This document shows positions 51,097 through 60,429 of a stretch of 64,000 nucleotides of DNA, piece by piece. The stretch covers positions 1 to 64,000 of the forward strand of contig CAJOFR010000002.1 of the NCBI GenBank assembly GCA_905234195.1, in the 5' to 3' direction. The notes under the pieces are model-generated. The model worked only from the letters and a program-made list of their open reading frames with translations, had not been told where the DNA came from and ran no database searches. A program made the translations under genes and the position numbers. Each line of letters starts with the position of its first letter. Within the stretch, counting starts at the first letter, position 1. This DNA comes from an uncultured Selenomonadaceae bacterium (GTDB lineage: Bacteria; Bacillota; Negativicutes; Selenomonadales; Selenomonadaceae).

Positions 51097-51125
51097 TTGC
51101 AATTATCGACGCCATTTAATATAAT
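51097..51125 (+). promoter_or_regulatory. Promoter of the glycan/acyl operon
   Basis: TTGCAA (51097-51102) and a perfect TATAAT (51120-51125) are 17 bp apart, 27 bases before the ketosynthase ATG. It is divergent from the aspS promoter. Confidence 0.8.
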
Positions 51126-51152
51126 TGTTTCAAAAATCGAAGGAGATTTTTC

Positions 51153-52169
51153 ATGTTTGCAAAAATCAGGGCGGTGTCTTCGTACCTGCCGGAAATTATT
51201 GAGAGTAACGAAAAAATTATCGACGAGCGTTCAATAAAAAAAATCGGCGTCATAAATCGTCATATCGCCGCGAAAAATGAATCAGCGGGAGATTTGGCGA
51301 TAAGGGCGGCGGAAAATCTTTTCAGCGACTACGAAATCAATCGTGACGAAACGGATTTTATTTTGCTCTGCAATCAGCACCCCGATTATCAAATGCCGCA
51401 CACCGCCGTTTTGGTTCAAGATAAACTCGGTCTTGCTCAATCTGTCGGCACGATGGATATCGGGCTGGGCTGTTCGGGTTATATTTACGGCTTGGCGACG
51501 GCGAAAGGCTTAATCGAAACGGGGCTTGCCAAAAAAATTTTGTTCATTACTTCCAGCATCTACACGAAATATATCAACCCGAAAGACACTTCAACGCGCC
51601 CGCTTTTCGGCGACGGCGCAACCGCCACTTGGATTGAAGGAGTTGACGACGAAAAAGAAAATCTGCGCGCCTTTGTTTTCGGCTCGGACGGCTCCAGGTT
51701 CGACAAACTTTACATTCCCGCCGGCGGCAGCCGCAACGACCCGCGCAACACCCCCGAAATTTTTTCCGTCGACGATAACGGCAACTATCATTCCAATTAC
51801 GAATTTTATATGGACGGCACGGCGATAGCTTATTTCACTTTGCACGTCGTCCCCCGCCTCGTCGATGAAGTCCTTGACGCCGCGAATATCTCCCGCGAAA
51901 ATCTTGACTACTGCATTTTTCACCAGGCGAACAAACTTTTGATGGATTACGTCCAAAAAAAATCCGCGCTCGAAAATATTCCCTACTTCAACGACGTGCA
52001 ACATACCGGCAACCTTGCTTCGGGCAGCGTCCCCCGCGCGATTGAACAAGTTATAAATTCCGTCGACACTTCCAATTTGAAAAATGTTTTGCTGGCGGGA
52101 TTCGGCGTCGGCTTGAGTTGGGCGGGATGCCTCGCGGATTTGTCCGGCGTCCTCAAAAAAAGGAGGTGA
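51153..52169 (+). CDS. FabH-like 3-oxoacyl-ACP synthase III
   Basis: A 338-residue thiolase-fold ketosynthase. Cys107 (GLGCSGYIYGLA), His257 (FHQANK) and Asn287 (HTGNLASGS) form the KAS III triad. Such enzymes condense an acyl-CoA with malonyl-ACP, or in secondary pathways transfer acyl groups. It lies alone at the head of a glycosyltransferase operon with no other fatty-acid genes, so a role in making an acyl or branched group for a surface glycan is more likely than bulk lipid synthesis; this is inference. AAGGAG precedes the ATG, and the next gene's ribosome site overlaps its stop. Confidence 0.85.
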   Translation: MFAKIRAVSSYLPEIIESNEKIIDERSIKKIGVINRHIAAKNESAGDLAIRAAENLFSDYEINRDETDFILLCNQHPDYQMPHTAVLVQDKLGLAQSVGTMDIGLGCSGYIYGLATAKGLIETGLAKKILFITSSIYTKYINPKDTSTRPLFGDGATATWIEGVDDEKENLRAFVFGSDGSRFDKLYIPAGGSRNDPRNTPEIFSVDDNGNYHSNYEFYMDGTAIAYFTLHVVPRLVDEVLDAANISRENLDYCIFHQANKLLMDYVQKKSALENIPYFNDVQHTGNLASGSVPRAIEQVINSVDTSNLKNVLLAGFGVGLSWAGCLADLSGVLKKRR

Positions 52170-52173
52170 AGTC

Positions 52174-55100
52174 ATGCCGAAAAATAAATCTTCCGCGCCA
52201 AAAATCAGCGTCATTTTGTCGAGCTACAACCACGAAAATTATATCGCGCAGGCAATTCAGAGCGTCCTTGACCAAACTTTTTCGGACTTCGAGCTTTTGA
52301 TTTACGACGACGGCTCAAAAGACAACAGCCGCGAAATTATAAAAAGTTTCGACGACCCGCGCATAAAAACTTTTCTCTACAAGGAAAATCACGGACCGCG
52401 CATTGCCGCGCAGGAGGCACTCGACGCCGCGCGGGGAAAATATATCGCGATTCATCATTCCGACGACGTCTGGAAACCGGATAAACTTGAAAAGCAATTT
52501 AATTTTTTGGAGACACACCGAGAATATGTTGCTTGTTTCAGTTACGCGGATTTCGTTGACGAGGAAGGAAATTTGCGGGAGCTGGACGACGGCGATTTCT
52601 ACAAAAAAATTTTTGAGCAACCGAATCGTTCGCGCGCGGAGTGGCTGAGATATTTTTTCCATAACGCGAATTGTCTTTGTCATCCAAGCGTTTTGATTCA
52701 GCGTCGCGCTTATTTTGATTATGATTTGCTTGACATAACCGGGCTTTGGCAACTGCCGGACTTGTCGACGTGGATTAATCTTTGTTTTCACGCAGATTTT
52801 TACATCATGCCTGAAAAACTTGTCGACTTTCGTTTAAGGCGCGAGAGCCGCGAAAATATGTCGGCGTCGAATTTAGATAAAAGGATTCGTGTCGAAACGG
52901 AAATGTTTTTTATTTTGAGCAAGTTCGTTGAAAAATTTCGCAATGACAAATTTTTTCTTGAAGTCTTCCCCGAAGCCGAAAAGTTTATCGTCAAGGGGAA
53001 AATTGTTCGCGAGTTTGCTTTTGCGCAGATCTGCCTTGAAAATTCGTCGACTGCTTTTCCGAGTGCGATGCATTTGGTGGGAATAAATCTCTTGAAAAAA
53101 ATTCTTTCGGACAAAAATAAATCCGACAAGATAAAAAAATTTTATGGCTACGACGAAAAATCTTTCCTTGTCGATACGGGCAAGCGCGATATTTTTGGGT
53201 TGCGGCAAAAACTTTCGACGATACACGCGATAATTTACGCGGACACCGGCGGCGGGTTCAACGAGACTGAAAAAATCGACCGGTTTGTTTTGGTTGAGCC
53301 TTCGGGGAAATTTTTCGCGAAGTACAATTATATTTCGGACAAGCCCGTTAAATTTTTGCGCTTCGATCCCGCTGAAAATTTTGTTTCGATTAAATTGGAC
53401 AGTTTCAAAATTAACGGGCGGCACTACGAAAATCCCGCCGGAAATTTTTTTGAGATAAAGAATGATTTTTACAGGTTCATGACTCCCGACCCGCAACTTG
53501 TTTTTGAAATGGACGCGGAGGCAGGCGCGGCGAAAAATTTTGTGGTAGAAATTCTAGGCACGATTGATTTAAATTATGTTTTTATTCTCGAAGAGGAAAT
53601 TTCAAAATTTATTCGGGATAACGCGGCGGCGAAAGATAAAATTTCCGAGCTACAAGAAATAAACTCCGCGCAGGAGAAAAATATTTCCGAACTACGAGAA
53701 ATAAATTCCGCGCAGGAGAAAAATATTTCCGAGCTACGAGAAATAAATTCCGCGCAGGAGAAAAATATCTCCGAACTTCAAGAAATAAATTCCGCGCAGG
53801 AGAAAAATATCTCCGAACTTCAAGAAATAAATTCCGCGCAGGAAAAAAATATTTCCGAACTCAAGCGGATTAATTCTGCGCACGAGGAAAAACTTGCCGA
53901 ACTTCAAGGAATGAATATTGCGAAGGAACAGATTATCGCCGAGCTTACGAGAACTAATCGGGAGCTGAATGATTTCAAGGAGGCGGTTTTAAATTCAAAT
54001 TCGTGGAAGGCGACCGAGCCGCTTAGGAATATCGGGCAGTGGGTTCGCGGCAACAAAAAGGATGAAATTCTTTCCGTCGCGAAAAGTTTTTACAAGGCAT
54101 TGCCCTTCGACGAGGAGACGAAAGTTTCGCTCAAAAATAAATTCTATAAAAATCTTGCGCCCTTCATAAAAAATACTTACCACTACAAAGTTTGGCAAAA
54201 CAGTTTAAATTCCACGACGCAAATTGAAAATTCATCGAAACTTTTTATCGGCGCAACCCGTTTTAAATTCGACGGCGAATATTTTAATCAGCCGGGCAAA
54301 ATTGCAATTCACGCGCACATTTTTTATCTTGACCTCACCGAAGAAATTGTGAACTATTTTTCAAACATGCCTTATAAATTCGACGCGCTGATTTCTGTCG
54401 TGGACGCCGCCGCCGAAGAAAAAATCCGGACGACCTTTGAAAAAATTGACAACGTCGAAAATTGTATCGTCCGAGTTGTTCCAAATCGCGGGCGGGACGT
54501 CGCGCCGTTCATTGTCGGTTTCGGAGACCTAATCGGAAATTATGATTTTATCGCGCACGTCCACTCAAAAAAATCTCTTTACACCGGCGCGGAGCAAAAA
54601 AATTGGCGGCAATATCTTTTCGACGCGCTGATTGGCAGCCCCGAAAGAGTTCGCAAAATTTTTAGGGCGTTCGCGGATAACGAAAAGGTCGGCTTGATTT
54701 ATCCGACGCCGCCGGAAAATGTTCCCTACCAGGCTTTTACGTGGCTATCGAATCAGCAAATCGGCGGCTATCTTCTGAATCGACTGGACGTCCCGCCGAA
54801 CAAGACGGATTATTTTGATTTTCCTGCGGGCACGATGTTTTGGGCGCGAACTTCCGCGCTGAAAAAATTTTTGCAGACCGGCTTTACCTTTGAAGATTTT
54901 CCTGCCGAAAGCGGGCAGAACGACGGCACACTTGCCCACGCCTTCGAGCGCGCGGTTTCTCTGACGGTGAACGCGGAGGGCATGGATTTTTACGAGTTCA
55001 GTCCGGCTGACGAAACCTACACCGTGAATATCGGCGGCAAAAATCTTTGGCAATATTGGTCGGCTCGTCGCGAATCCGACATAAACTGGATTATCGAACG

Positions 55101-56904
55101 CTGGGAAATTATTTCCTTCGACATTTTCGACACGCTGATTATGCGCTACGTTGCCAAGCCAAATTTGGTGAATGACCTTATCGCGATAAAAGTTGAGGAG
55201 CTTTTGGGCAGGAAGTTCGATTTCAAAAAAATTCGCTTGCAGGCTGAAAACAACGCGCGCGAAAAAAAATCCGGCGACGTTAATTTTGATGAGATTTACG
55301 AAAGTTTTGCGGCGTTGACGAATTTTGACGAGGAGACCTGCAAAAATATTCGTGAGCTTGAAATTTCCGTCGAACTCGGTTTAATTTTGCCGCGCGAAAA
55401 AATTGTTGCCTGGCTGAATCGCGCGGTTGCCTCCGGAAAAAAAGTTTGGCTTATTTCCGATATGTACCTGCAGAAAAATTATCTCGAAAGGCTGCTGAAA
55501 AGATGCGGCGTCGTCGGCTACGAAAAGCTGATGATTTCTTGCGAAACAGGCATGCGAAAAGATACGGCGGCGGTGTGGAATTATCTTGTGGAAAAAAATT
55601 TTGTCGGCAAGCTGATTCATATCGGCGACAACGAGACGAGCGATTATCAAAAGCCAATGGACAGAAAATTTGATTCGTATCACGTCATGAGTTCGATAAA
55701 TCTTTTTTCACAAACACTTTTCGGGCGAATCGCGCTGGGCTGGTTCGGTCACGACATGAGCACCTACGCGGGAATTTTTCTGGGAATTATTTTGGCGAAA
55801 AAGTTTAACGATCCTTTCCTGCTGAAAAATCGCGGCGACGGCGGCGGAAAATTTCAGATTAAAACTTTTCGCGAACTCGGCTATATTTTTTACGGGACGC
55901 CGCTTTTGACTTTCATGCTTTGGCTGATAAAAAAATCGAAGGCTGACGGAATCAAACGCATTTTATTTTTGGCGCGCGACGGATATTTTTTGCAACCGCT
56001 TTACAAACTCGTGACAAAACTTTTGAAAATCGAGGAGCTACCCAATAATTATTTTTACGCTTCGCGCAGGGCGGTGACTGTTGCTTCAATCCGCGAAATT
56101 TCTCACGCCGAAGAGCTTTTGAAATTAATTTTTATAGGTACGACGAAAAAATTTTTCGACGTTCGATTTGACCTTGAGCTTGGCGACGATACGGAAATTC
56201 ATTTGCCGGAGGAGCCGAGTACAAAAATTATGAAGAAGATTATGGACGAGCACGAAGGCGAAATTTTGGAGCGCGCCGCGCTTGAAAGGAGGCACTACGA
56301 AAAATATTTAGCCGGTCTCGGAAATAATTTCGATAACGTCGGCGTGGTTGATATGGGTTATGCGGGGACGATTCAGTTTTATTTGCAGCGGCTGCTCGGC
56401 AAAAATTTGACGGGCTATTATTTCGCGACGAATGTCAACAATCGTTTTGGGGTTTCCGCCGCCGAACGCATGCGCGGCTGTTTCACGGAGAACGACGACT
56501 ACGGGCTGACGACTTCCGCGATTTACAAATACCACCTTTTGTTTGAGTCCATCCTCACTGCGCCCGACGCGCAGCTGAAATTTTTTGACGAGGAGGGCAA
56601 TCCGATTTTCGGGAATCCGGAGCCGGCGCAGTTTCAAATTGGGGACATACGCGAAGTGCACGAGGGGATAAGTGCTTTTTGTCGAGACGTACTTGAGATT
56701 TTCGGCGAATATATTTTGAAAATACCAATCGATTTTGATTTTGTTGATAAGTGGGTCCGTTCGTTCGTGGACGACGAAGAAATTATCGCGCCGGAAGTAA
56801 AAAATATTTTCAATTTCGACGACGAGTACTGCAACACTTTTACCGGCAACGCTTTCGATTTGTACCTGCACGGGCTGAACGGCATAAACTTCAAGCTAAA
56901 ATGA
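52174..56904 (+). CDS. 1576-residue GT2/coiled-coil/RgpF/HAD fusion protein
   Basis: A giant cytoplasmic protein. A GT2 glycosyltransferase (about 9-230) begins ISVILSSYNHENYIAQAI and has DDGS and HHSDDVWKPDK. After a linker, eight 14-residue coiled-coil repeats follow (490-601). An RgpF-like rhamnan-synthesis domain (about 705-930) carries PNRGRDVAPF and HVHSKKS. A HAD-type domain (about 977-1190) carries SFDIFDTLI, SDMYL and GDNETSD. The COG5610-like end (about 1225-1480) carries RILFLARDGYFLQPL. This suggests several steps of one surface polysaccharide on one chain, with the repeats as a spacer. AAGGAGGTGA lies 4 bases before the ATG. The exact sugars are unknown. Confidence 0.85.
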   Translation: MPKNKSSAPKISVILSSYNHENYIAQAIQSVLDQTFSDFELLIYDDGSKDNSREIIKSFDDPRIKTFLYKENHGPRIAAQEALDAARGKYIAIHHSDDVWKPDKLEKQFNFLETHREYVACFSYADFVDEEGNLRELDDGDFYKKIFEQPNRSRAEWLRYFFHNANCLCHPSVLIQRRAYFDYDLLDITGLWQLPDLSTWINLCFHADFYIMPEKLVDFRLRRESRENMSASNLDKRIRVETEMFFILSKFVEKFRNDKFFLEVFPEAEKFIVKGKIVREFAFAQICLENSSTAFPSAMHLVGINLLKKILSDKNKSDKIKKFYGYDEKSFLVDTGKRDIFGLRQKLSTIHAIIYADTGGGFNETEKIDRFVLVEPSGKFFAKYNYISDKPVKFLRFDPAENFVSIKLDSFKINGRHYENPAGNFFEIKNDFYRFMTPDPQLVFEMDAEAGAAKNFVVEILGTIDLNYVFILEEEISKFIRDNAAAKDKISELQEINSAQEKNISELREINSAQEKNISELREINSAQEKNISELQEINSAQEKNISELQEINSAQEKNISELKRINSAHEEKLAELQGMNIAKEQIIAELTRTNRELNDFKEAVLNSNSWKATEPLRNIGQWVRGNKKDEILSVAKSFYKALPFDEETKVSLKNKFYKNLAPFIKNTYHYKVWQNSLNSTTQIENSSKLFIGATRFKFDGEYFNQPGKIAIHAHIFYLDLTEEIVNYFSNMPYKFDALISVVDAAAEEKIRTTFEKIDNVENCIVRVVPNRGRDVAPFIVGFGDLIGNYDFIAHVHSKKSLYTGAEQKNWRQYLFDALIGSPERVRKIFRAFADNEKVGLIYPTPPENVPYQAFTWLSNQQIGGYLLNRLDVPPNKTDYFDFPAGTMFWARTSALKKFLQTGFTFEDFPAESGQNDGTLAHAFERAVSLTVNAEGMDFYEFSPADETYTVNIGGKNLWQYWSARRESDINWIIERWEIISFDIFDTLIMRYVAKPNLVNDLIAIKVEELLGRKFDFKKIRLQAENNAREKKSGDVNFDEIYESFAALTNFDEETCKNIRELEISVELGLILPREKIVAWLNRAVASGKKVWLISDMYLQKNYLERLLKRCGVVGYEKLMISCETGMRKDTAAVWNYLVEKNFVGKLIHIGDNETSDYQKPMDRKFDSYHVMSSINLFSQTLFGRIALGWFGHDMSTYAGIFLGIILAKKFNDPFLLKNRGDGGGKFQIKTFRELGYIFYGTPLLTFMLWLIKKSKADGIKRILFLARDGYFLQPLYKLVTKLLKIEELPNNYFYASRRAVTVASIREISHAEELLKLIFIGTTKKFFDVRFDLELGDDTEIHLPEEPSTKIMKKIMDEHEGEILERAALERRHYEKYLAGLGNNFDNVGVVDMGYAGTIQFYLQRLLGKNLTGYYFATNVNNRFGVSAAERMRGCFTENDDYGLTTSAIYKYHLLFESILTAPDAQLKFFDEEGNPIFGNPEPAQFQIGDIREVHEGISAFCRDVLEIFGEYILKIPIDFDFVDKWVRSFVDDEEIIAPEVKNIFNFDDEYCNTFTGNAFDLYLHGLNGINFKLK
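53641..53976 (+). repeat. In-frame 42-bp tandem repeat
   Basis: Eight 42-bp units encode ISELREINSAQEKN-type 14-mers. Five are near identical (units 4 and 5, and 2 and 3, differ by one base each) and three are progressively degenerate. Gain or loss of units keeps the frame and changes only the coiled-coil length. Confidence 0.9.
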
Positions 56905-57929
56905 TAAAAGATTTTTATTTTGCGAGACGTGCCGGAGATTTTTTGGCGATTAATTTTCCGAAGGCTTACGATTTTATTCACCGAACAATTCACGGAATAA
57001 CCTACGAGGATCGCGGCGAATTTTTTCTCGTCAAAATGCGCGACGGCACCAAAACTTTGAGGCTCAAGGAAAATTTTGACTTCGCGTTAAAACTTCCCCT
57101 CGACTTCGCGTCGAAAATTTTTAATCCGAAAGTTGCCGCCGTCATTCATATTTTTTATCCGGAGCTGGCGGAAGAAATTAAAACCTTTTTGAAAAATATT
57201 CCTTGCAAAGTTGACGTCTTTATTTCGACGGTCAATGAAGATAAAAAAATTTCGCTGGAAAAAATTTTTCGCGACTTCGACAAAGGCAACGTCGTCATAA
57301 AAATTTTTGAAAATCGCGGCAGGGACATTGCGCCGGCGTTCGTCGGGTTCAGGGAAATTTATCAGAATTACGAGCTTTGTCTGCATATTCATTCTAAAAA
57401 ATCTCCGCACGCGACGGGCAGACTCTTCGGCTGGCGGGAATTTCTTTATCGAAATTTGATTGGCAACCCCGAAATTATCAGCGGAATTTTTCAAGTTATG
57501 TTGACGAGCGACGTAGGAATTTTATTCCCGCAACATTTTGCGCCTATTCGTCTTTCGATAAACTGGGGGGAAAATTTTTTGAGCGCGGAAAATTTTTTGG
57601 CGCGGCTCGGAATAAAAATTGACGGCGAAAAATTTCTTGATTTCCCCGCCGGCTCGATGTTTTGGTTTAAGCCGCAAGCACTTGCCCCCCTTTTTGAAAG
57701 CGACATTGCCTTTGAAGATTTTCCGCAGGAGCGCGGGCAGACCGACGGCACACTTGCGCACGCGCTCGAACGATCTTTTCTCTACATTGCCGAAGCCGCC
57801 GGGTTTTCGTGGATAAAAGTTGCCGTCGACGAAAAAAAAATCGGCGATGCTCCTCTGCTGAAGTCTTCAAACGAAAAGGAGCTTGCCGAAAATCTGAAAA
57901 AGTTTTTTAAACGAACATGTCAGGAGTGA
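56901..57929 (+). CDS. RgpF-like rhamnan synthesis protein
   Basis: A 342-residue protein with the same domain as the third part of the upstream fusion: VAAVIHIFYPELAEEI, FENRGRDIAPAFVGF, HIHSKKSPHATG, DFPAGSMFWFKPQAL and EDFPQERGQTDGTLAHALER. RgpF-family proteins help build or modify rhamnose-glucose cell-wall polysaccharides in streptococci. An N-terminal 60 residues (FYFARRAGDFLAINFPKAYDF) is unassigned. The ATG overlaps the upstream stop (ATGA), and the longer open frame upstream is a shadow. A run of nine A near the 3' end could slip. Confidence 0.82.
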   Translation: MIKDFYFARRAGDFLAINFPKAYDFIHRTIHGITYEDRGEFFLVKMRDGTKTLRLKENFDFALKLPLDFASKIFNPKVAAVIHIFYPELAEEIKTFLKNIPCKVDVFISTVNEDKKISLEKIFRDFDKGNVVIKIFENRGRDIAPAFVGFREIYQNYELCLHIHSKKSPHATGRLFGWREFLYRNLIGNPEIISGIFQVMLTSDVGILFPQHFAPIRLSINWGENFLSAENFLARLGIKIDGEKFLDFPAGSMFWFKPQALAPLFESDIAFEDFPQERGQTDGTLAHALERSFLYIAEAAGFSWIKVAVDEKKIGDAPLLKSSNEKELAENLKKFFKRTCQE

Positions 57930-57935
57930 TTTTTG

Positions 57936-58577
57936 ATGAAACATTTAATTTTTACAGCTACAATTATTTTGGCGATGCTTTTCGCGAATTTTGCATCCGC
58001 CGCGCAAATTAGTCAAGCGTATTATCGTGGCGACAAAGATTTAATTTATCCGGTTGTCACTACCGAAAATAAAAAAGTTTCCAAAAAAATCAACGCCGAA
58101 ATTTTTAAGGAAGTCGACCGCTACGTCAAAAGTATGGAAAGGCAGGCTAAGGAGAACGGTCACAAAATCGCGGGGCTTGGGATAAATTTTGAGACGCCTT
58201 GCAACGAGGAAGGCGGAATTTTGAGCGTTGTCTTGACTGAATATATTTTTATCGAGATGGCGGCGCATCCTTCCACATTTAAACGCACGTTCAATTTTAA
58301 TTCTGATTCCGGCGCAAAACTTTCCGTCGACAGCTTGAGCGAAATTGCGCGTGTGGAAAATGGCGAGTCCGCTTATTCGCCGAGAAATGTTTCGCGCAAA
58401 TTGAGAGACTACGCCGAGAAAAATAATTTATTCCTGTTTGATAAAAATATTGAGCTGAAAAAAGTCCCCGACGATTTTTATTTCGACGAAAATTTGCACG
58501 TGCATTTTATTTTTCAGCAATACGAAGTTGCGCCGTACGCGGTGGGGATTATCGACCTTGACGCCGACGCGGAATAA
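57936..58577 (+). CDS. Exported DUF3298-type protein
   Basis: A 213-residue protein with a signal peptide (MKHLIFTATIILAMLFANF, cut near ASAA). The C-terminal DUF3298-like domain has FNFNSDSGAKLSVDSL, then VPDDFYFDENLHVHFIF and YEVAPYAVGI. The domain also forms the extracellular part of the anti-sigma factor RsiV, where it binds lysozyme; isolated exported copies are of unknown function. It may sense or bind a wall component. ATG 57936 has AGGAG 9 bases upstream. It is translated with the glycan operon, 6 bases after the RgpF-like stop. Confidence 0.78.
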   Translation: MKHLIFTATIILAMLFANFASAAQISQAYYRGDKDLIYPVVTTENKKVSKKINAEIFKEVDRYVKSMERQAKENGHKIAGLGINFETPCNEEGGILSVVLTEYIFIEMAAHPSTFKRTFNFNSDSGAKLSVDSLSEIARVENGESAYSPRNVSRKLRDYAEKNNLFLFDKNIELKKVPDDFYFDENLHVHFIFQQYEVAPYAVGIIDLDADAE

Positions 58578-58600
58578 TTTTACAAAGGGAGTTGAGTAAT

Positions 58601-60427
58601 TTGGAACTTCAGGCAGAAGAGAAAAGAATTTTGGAGCAAGTTTACGGGCACCAAATCGCGAACTCAATCGGCTACAATCCGAATCAAATTAAGGAAGTTC
58701 GTGAGCTGACGACGGACGAGACGAAATTTTTCGACAGGACGGCACTAATCGCGCCGAATTTTGCCGTGCAGACGCTTTACAAAGTCAAGGGCAATATCAC
58801 GCCGCTGATTTTTAATCGCGTCGTTCGCAACATGATTAAGGAGGACGAAAATTTTCGCGCGAATTATTGCAACGTCGGCAAGCGCACGGTCAAAGTTATT
58901 CTTGTCAATCGAAAAAATCCGCCGGAGATTGTTTATCGCAACCTCAATCAGCTTTACGGGGAAGAGCTGGACGAAATGCTGACAAAAATCATGGAGGCGG
59001 ACAGGCGCGTTGATTTCGATATAAAGCTGGGAAATTTGATACGTTTTGCGGTTTTTCGGACGGGCGAAAATGAAAACGCAGTGCTCGTGACAATATCGCA
59101 GCTGCTTGTAAATTTCTTCGACAGCAAAAATTTTTTTAGGGCGGTTTTGGAAAATACACCTTACAAAAAAATCGAAATACCGCAAACAAATTTATCCATG
59201 CCGCAAGTTGAAGGACCTGCCCGCGAATATTGGGCGAACTTCCTGCAAAATTTGCCGCCGCCGTCGATTATTCCCTACTCAAAAAAATTTTCCGGCATCT
59301 ACAAAGAAAAAATTTATCGCCTGAAAATTTCCGCCGATATTTTTTCGGACTTGCGCGCGCGTGCTCAATCGAACAAGGCGATGCTTATGACGATTCTGCA
59401 GAGCGCGTGGGGATTTTTCTTGCAGGTGACGAATCATTCAAGCGAAGTCATGTTTTGTCAGCTGACGTCCAACGCGAAATCTGCAATGAATCTTAGCGTT
59501 ATTCCCGTGCGGATGAAAATTTCCGGAGAACTCACCGTCGAAAAAATTATAAATCAGCAATTTCGGCAGCTTGTAGTTTCGCAACCGTACAGCTTTTTTG
59601 ATTGGAACAACTTAGACAATTTGCCTTTGGGCAGGGAAAAAATTTTCGATCACTTTTTAAATTTCCTCGACTTCCGGACAAATCAAGAGACTTATTCTGA
59701 AGAGTTTGCCGAGCCGGATGGAAAGTTTGTCACGAGAAATTCTTGGGGCATGCACGGAATGAAATTGGGCGTGCATTTTCAGTACACTCAATCGAATTTA
59801 TCGGTGACTTTTATTTATGACGAGAATCAGTTCAGTTTTAATGCGGGCGAAAATCTTGCGCGGACTTACGGTTTGATTTTGAAACAAATGCTGGTTTATT
59901 GGCACGCGCCCTTCAAAAATTTTGCCGAGCATCTTCAAGAGCAAATCGCCGCCGACAAAGAGAGCACCGAAAAAATTGCGCGCGACACGAAAAATAAAAT
60001 TATCATTGATTTTATTTCAAGGAACAGTATTTTGCATGACGAAGGCACAGGCACGGTTTATCTGTATGCCGAAAATTCGGATCTTGTCACTTGTTTTGAA
60101 GGCGACAGAATTTACGGCGACATTCTTGAAGAAAATTTGGTCTTCGTCGTCGAGGGCAAGCTGGCGAGAAATGTGGACACCGGCGACGGCTGGTTCAATG
60201 CGCTTGATATAATTTCGGCGGGCGGCTGGATTAACGAGACTGTTTTTTTGCAGGAACGCCGCTTGAAAATTTCCGCAGAAGTTTTGACGGAAAAGGCAAC
60301 GCTGATGTTGATACCGTTCACGAGAATGGAAAATATTTTGCGCGGACACCCGGAAATCGCAAAACCAATTTTGAAACACATTCTGCGGCAAATGGAAAAA
60401 TATCAAATGCTTTGGTTGCAAAGCTGA
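58601..60427 (+). CDS. Condensation-domain-like protein with cNMP-binding-like end
   Basis: A 608-residue protein. The first about 440 residues resemble an NRPS condensation fold: an N-lobe (LYKVKGNITPLIFNRVVRN), RVDFDIKLGNLIRFAVFR before the active-site strand, and a C-lobe (YWANFLQNLPPPS, MTILQSAWGFFLQV). Where HHxxxDG should be, the sequence reads SQLLVNFFDSK, so both His are missing. The last about 150 residues (GDRIYGDILEENLVFVVEG, GGWINETVF, RMENILRGHPEIAKP) resemble a Crp-type cyclic-nucleotide-binding domain. It may be a regulated scaffold or atypical acyltransferase for the operon; this is hypothesis. TTG 58601 follows AAGGGAG by 9 bases. Confidence 0.65.
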   Translation: MELQAEEKRILEQVYGHQIANSIGYNPNQIKEVRELTTDETKFFDRTALIAPNFAVQTLYKVKGNITPLIFNRVVRNMIKEDENFRANYCNVGKRTVKVILVNRKNPPEIVYRNLNQLYGEELDEMLTKIMEADRRVDFDIKLGNLIRFAVFRTGENENAVLVTISQLLVNFFDSKNFFRAVLENTPYKKIEIPQTNLSMPQVEGPAREYWANFLQNLPPPSIIPYSKKFSGIYKEKIYRLKISADIFSDLRARAQSNKAMLMTILQSAWGFFLQVTNHSSEVMFCQLTSNAKSAMNLSVIPVRMKISGELTVEKIINQQFRQLVVSQPYSFFDWNNLDNLPLGREKIFDHFLNFLDFRTNQETYSEEFAEPDGKFVTRNSWGMHGMKLGVHFQYTQSNLSVTFIYDENQFSFNAGENLARTYGLILKQMLVYWHAPFKNFAEHLQEQIAADKESTEKIARDTKNKIIIDFISRNSILHDEGTGTVYLYAENSDLVTCFEGDRIYGDILEENLVFVVEGKLARNVDTGDGWFNALDIISAGGWINETVFLQERRLKISAEVLTEKATLMLIPFTRMENILRGHPEIAKPILKHILRQMEKYQMLWLQS

Positions 60428-60429
60428 CG

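Noticed and set aside
53641-53976. Possible CRISPR-like array
   Set aside because: The units are contiguous, have no spacers, and code in frame for heptads.
56751-56900. Upstream extension of the RgpF-like gene
   Set aside because: It lies within the 3' end of the fusion gene in another frame; the ATGA overlap at 56901 is the natural start.
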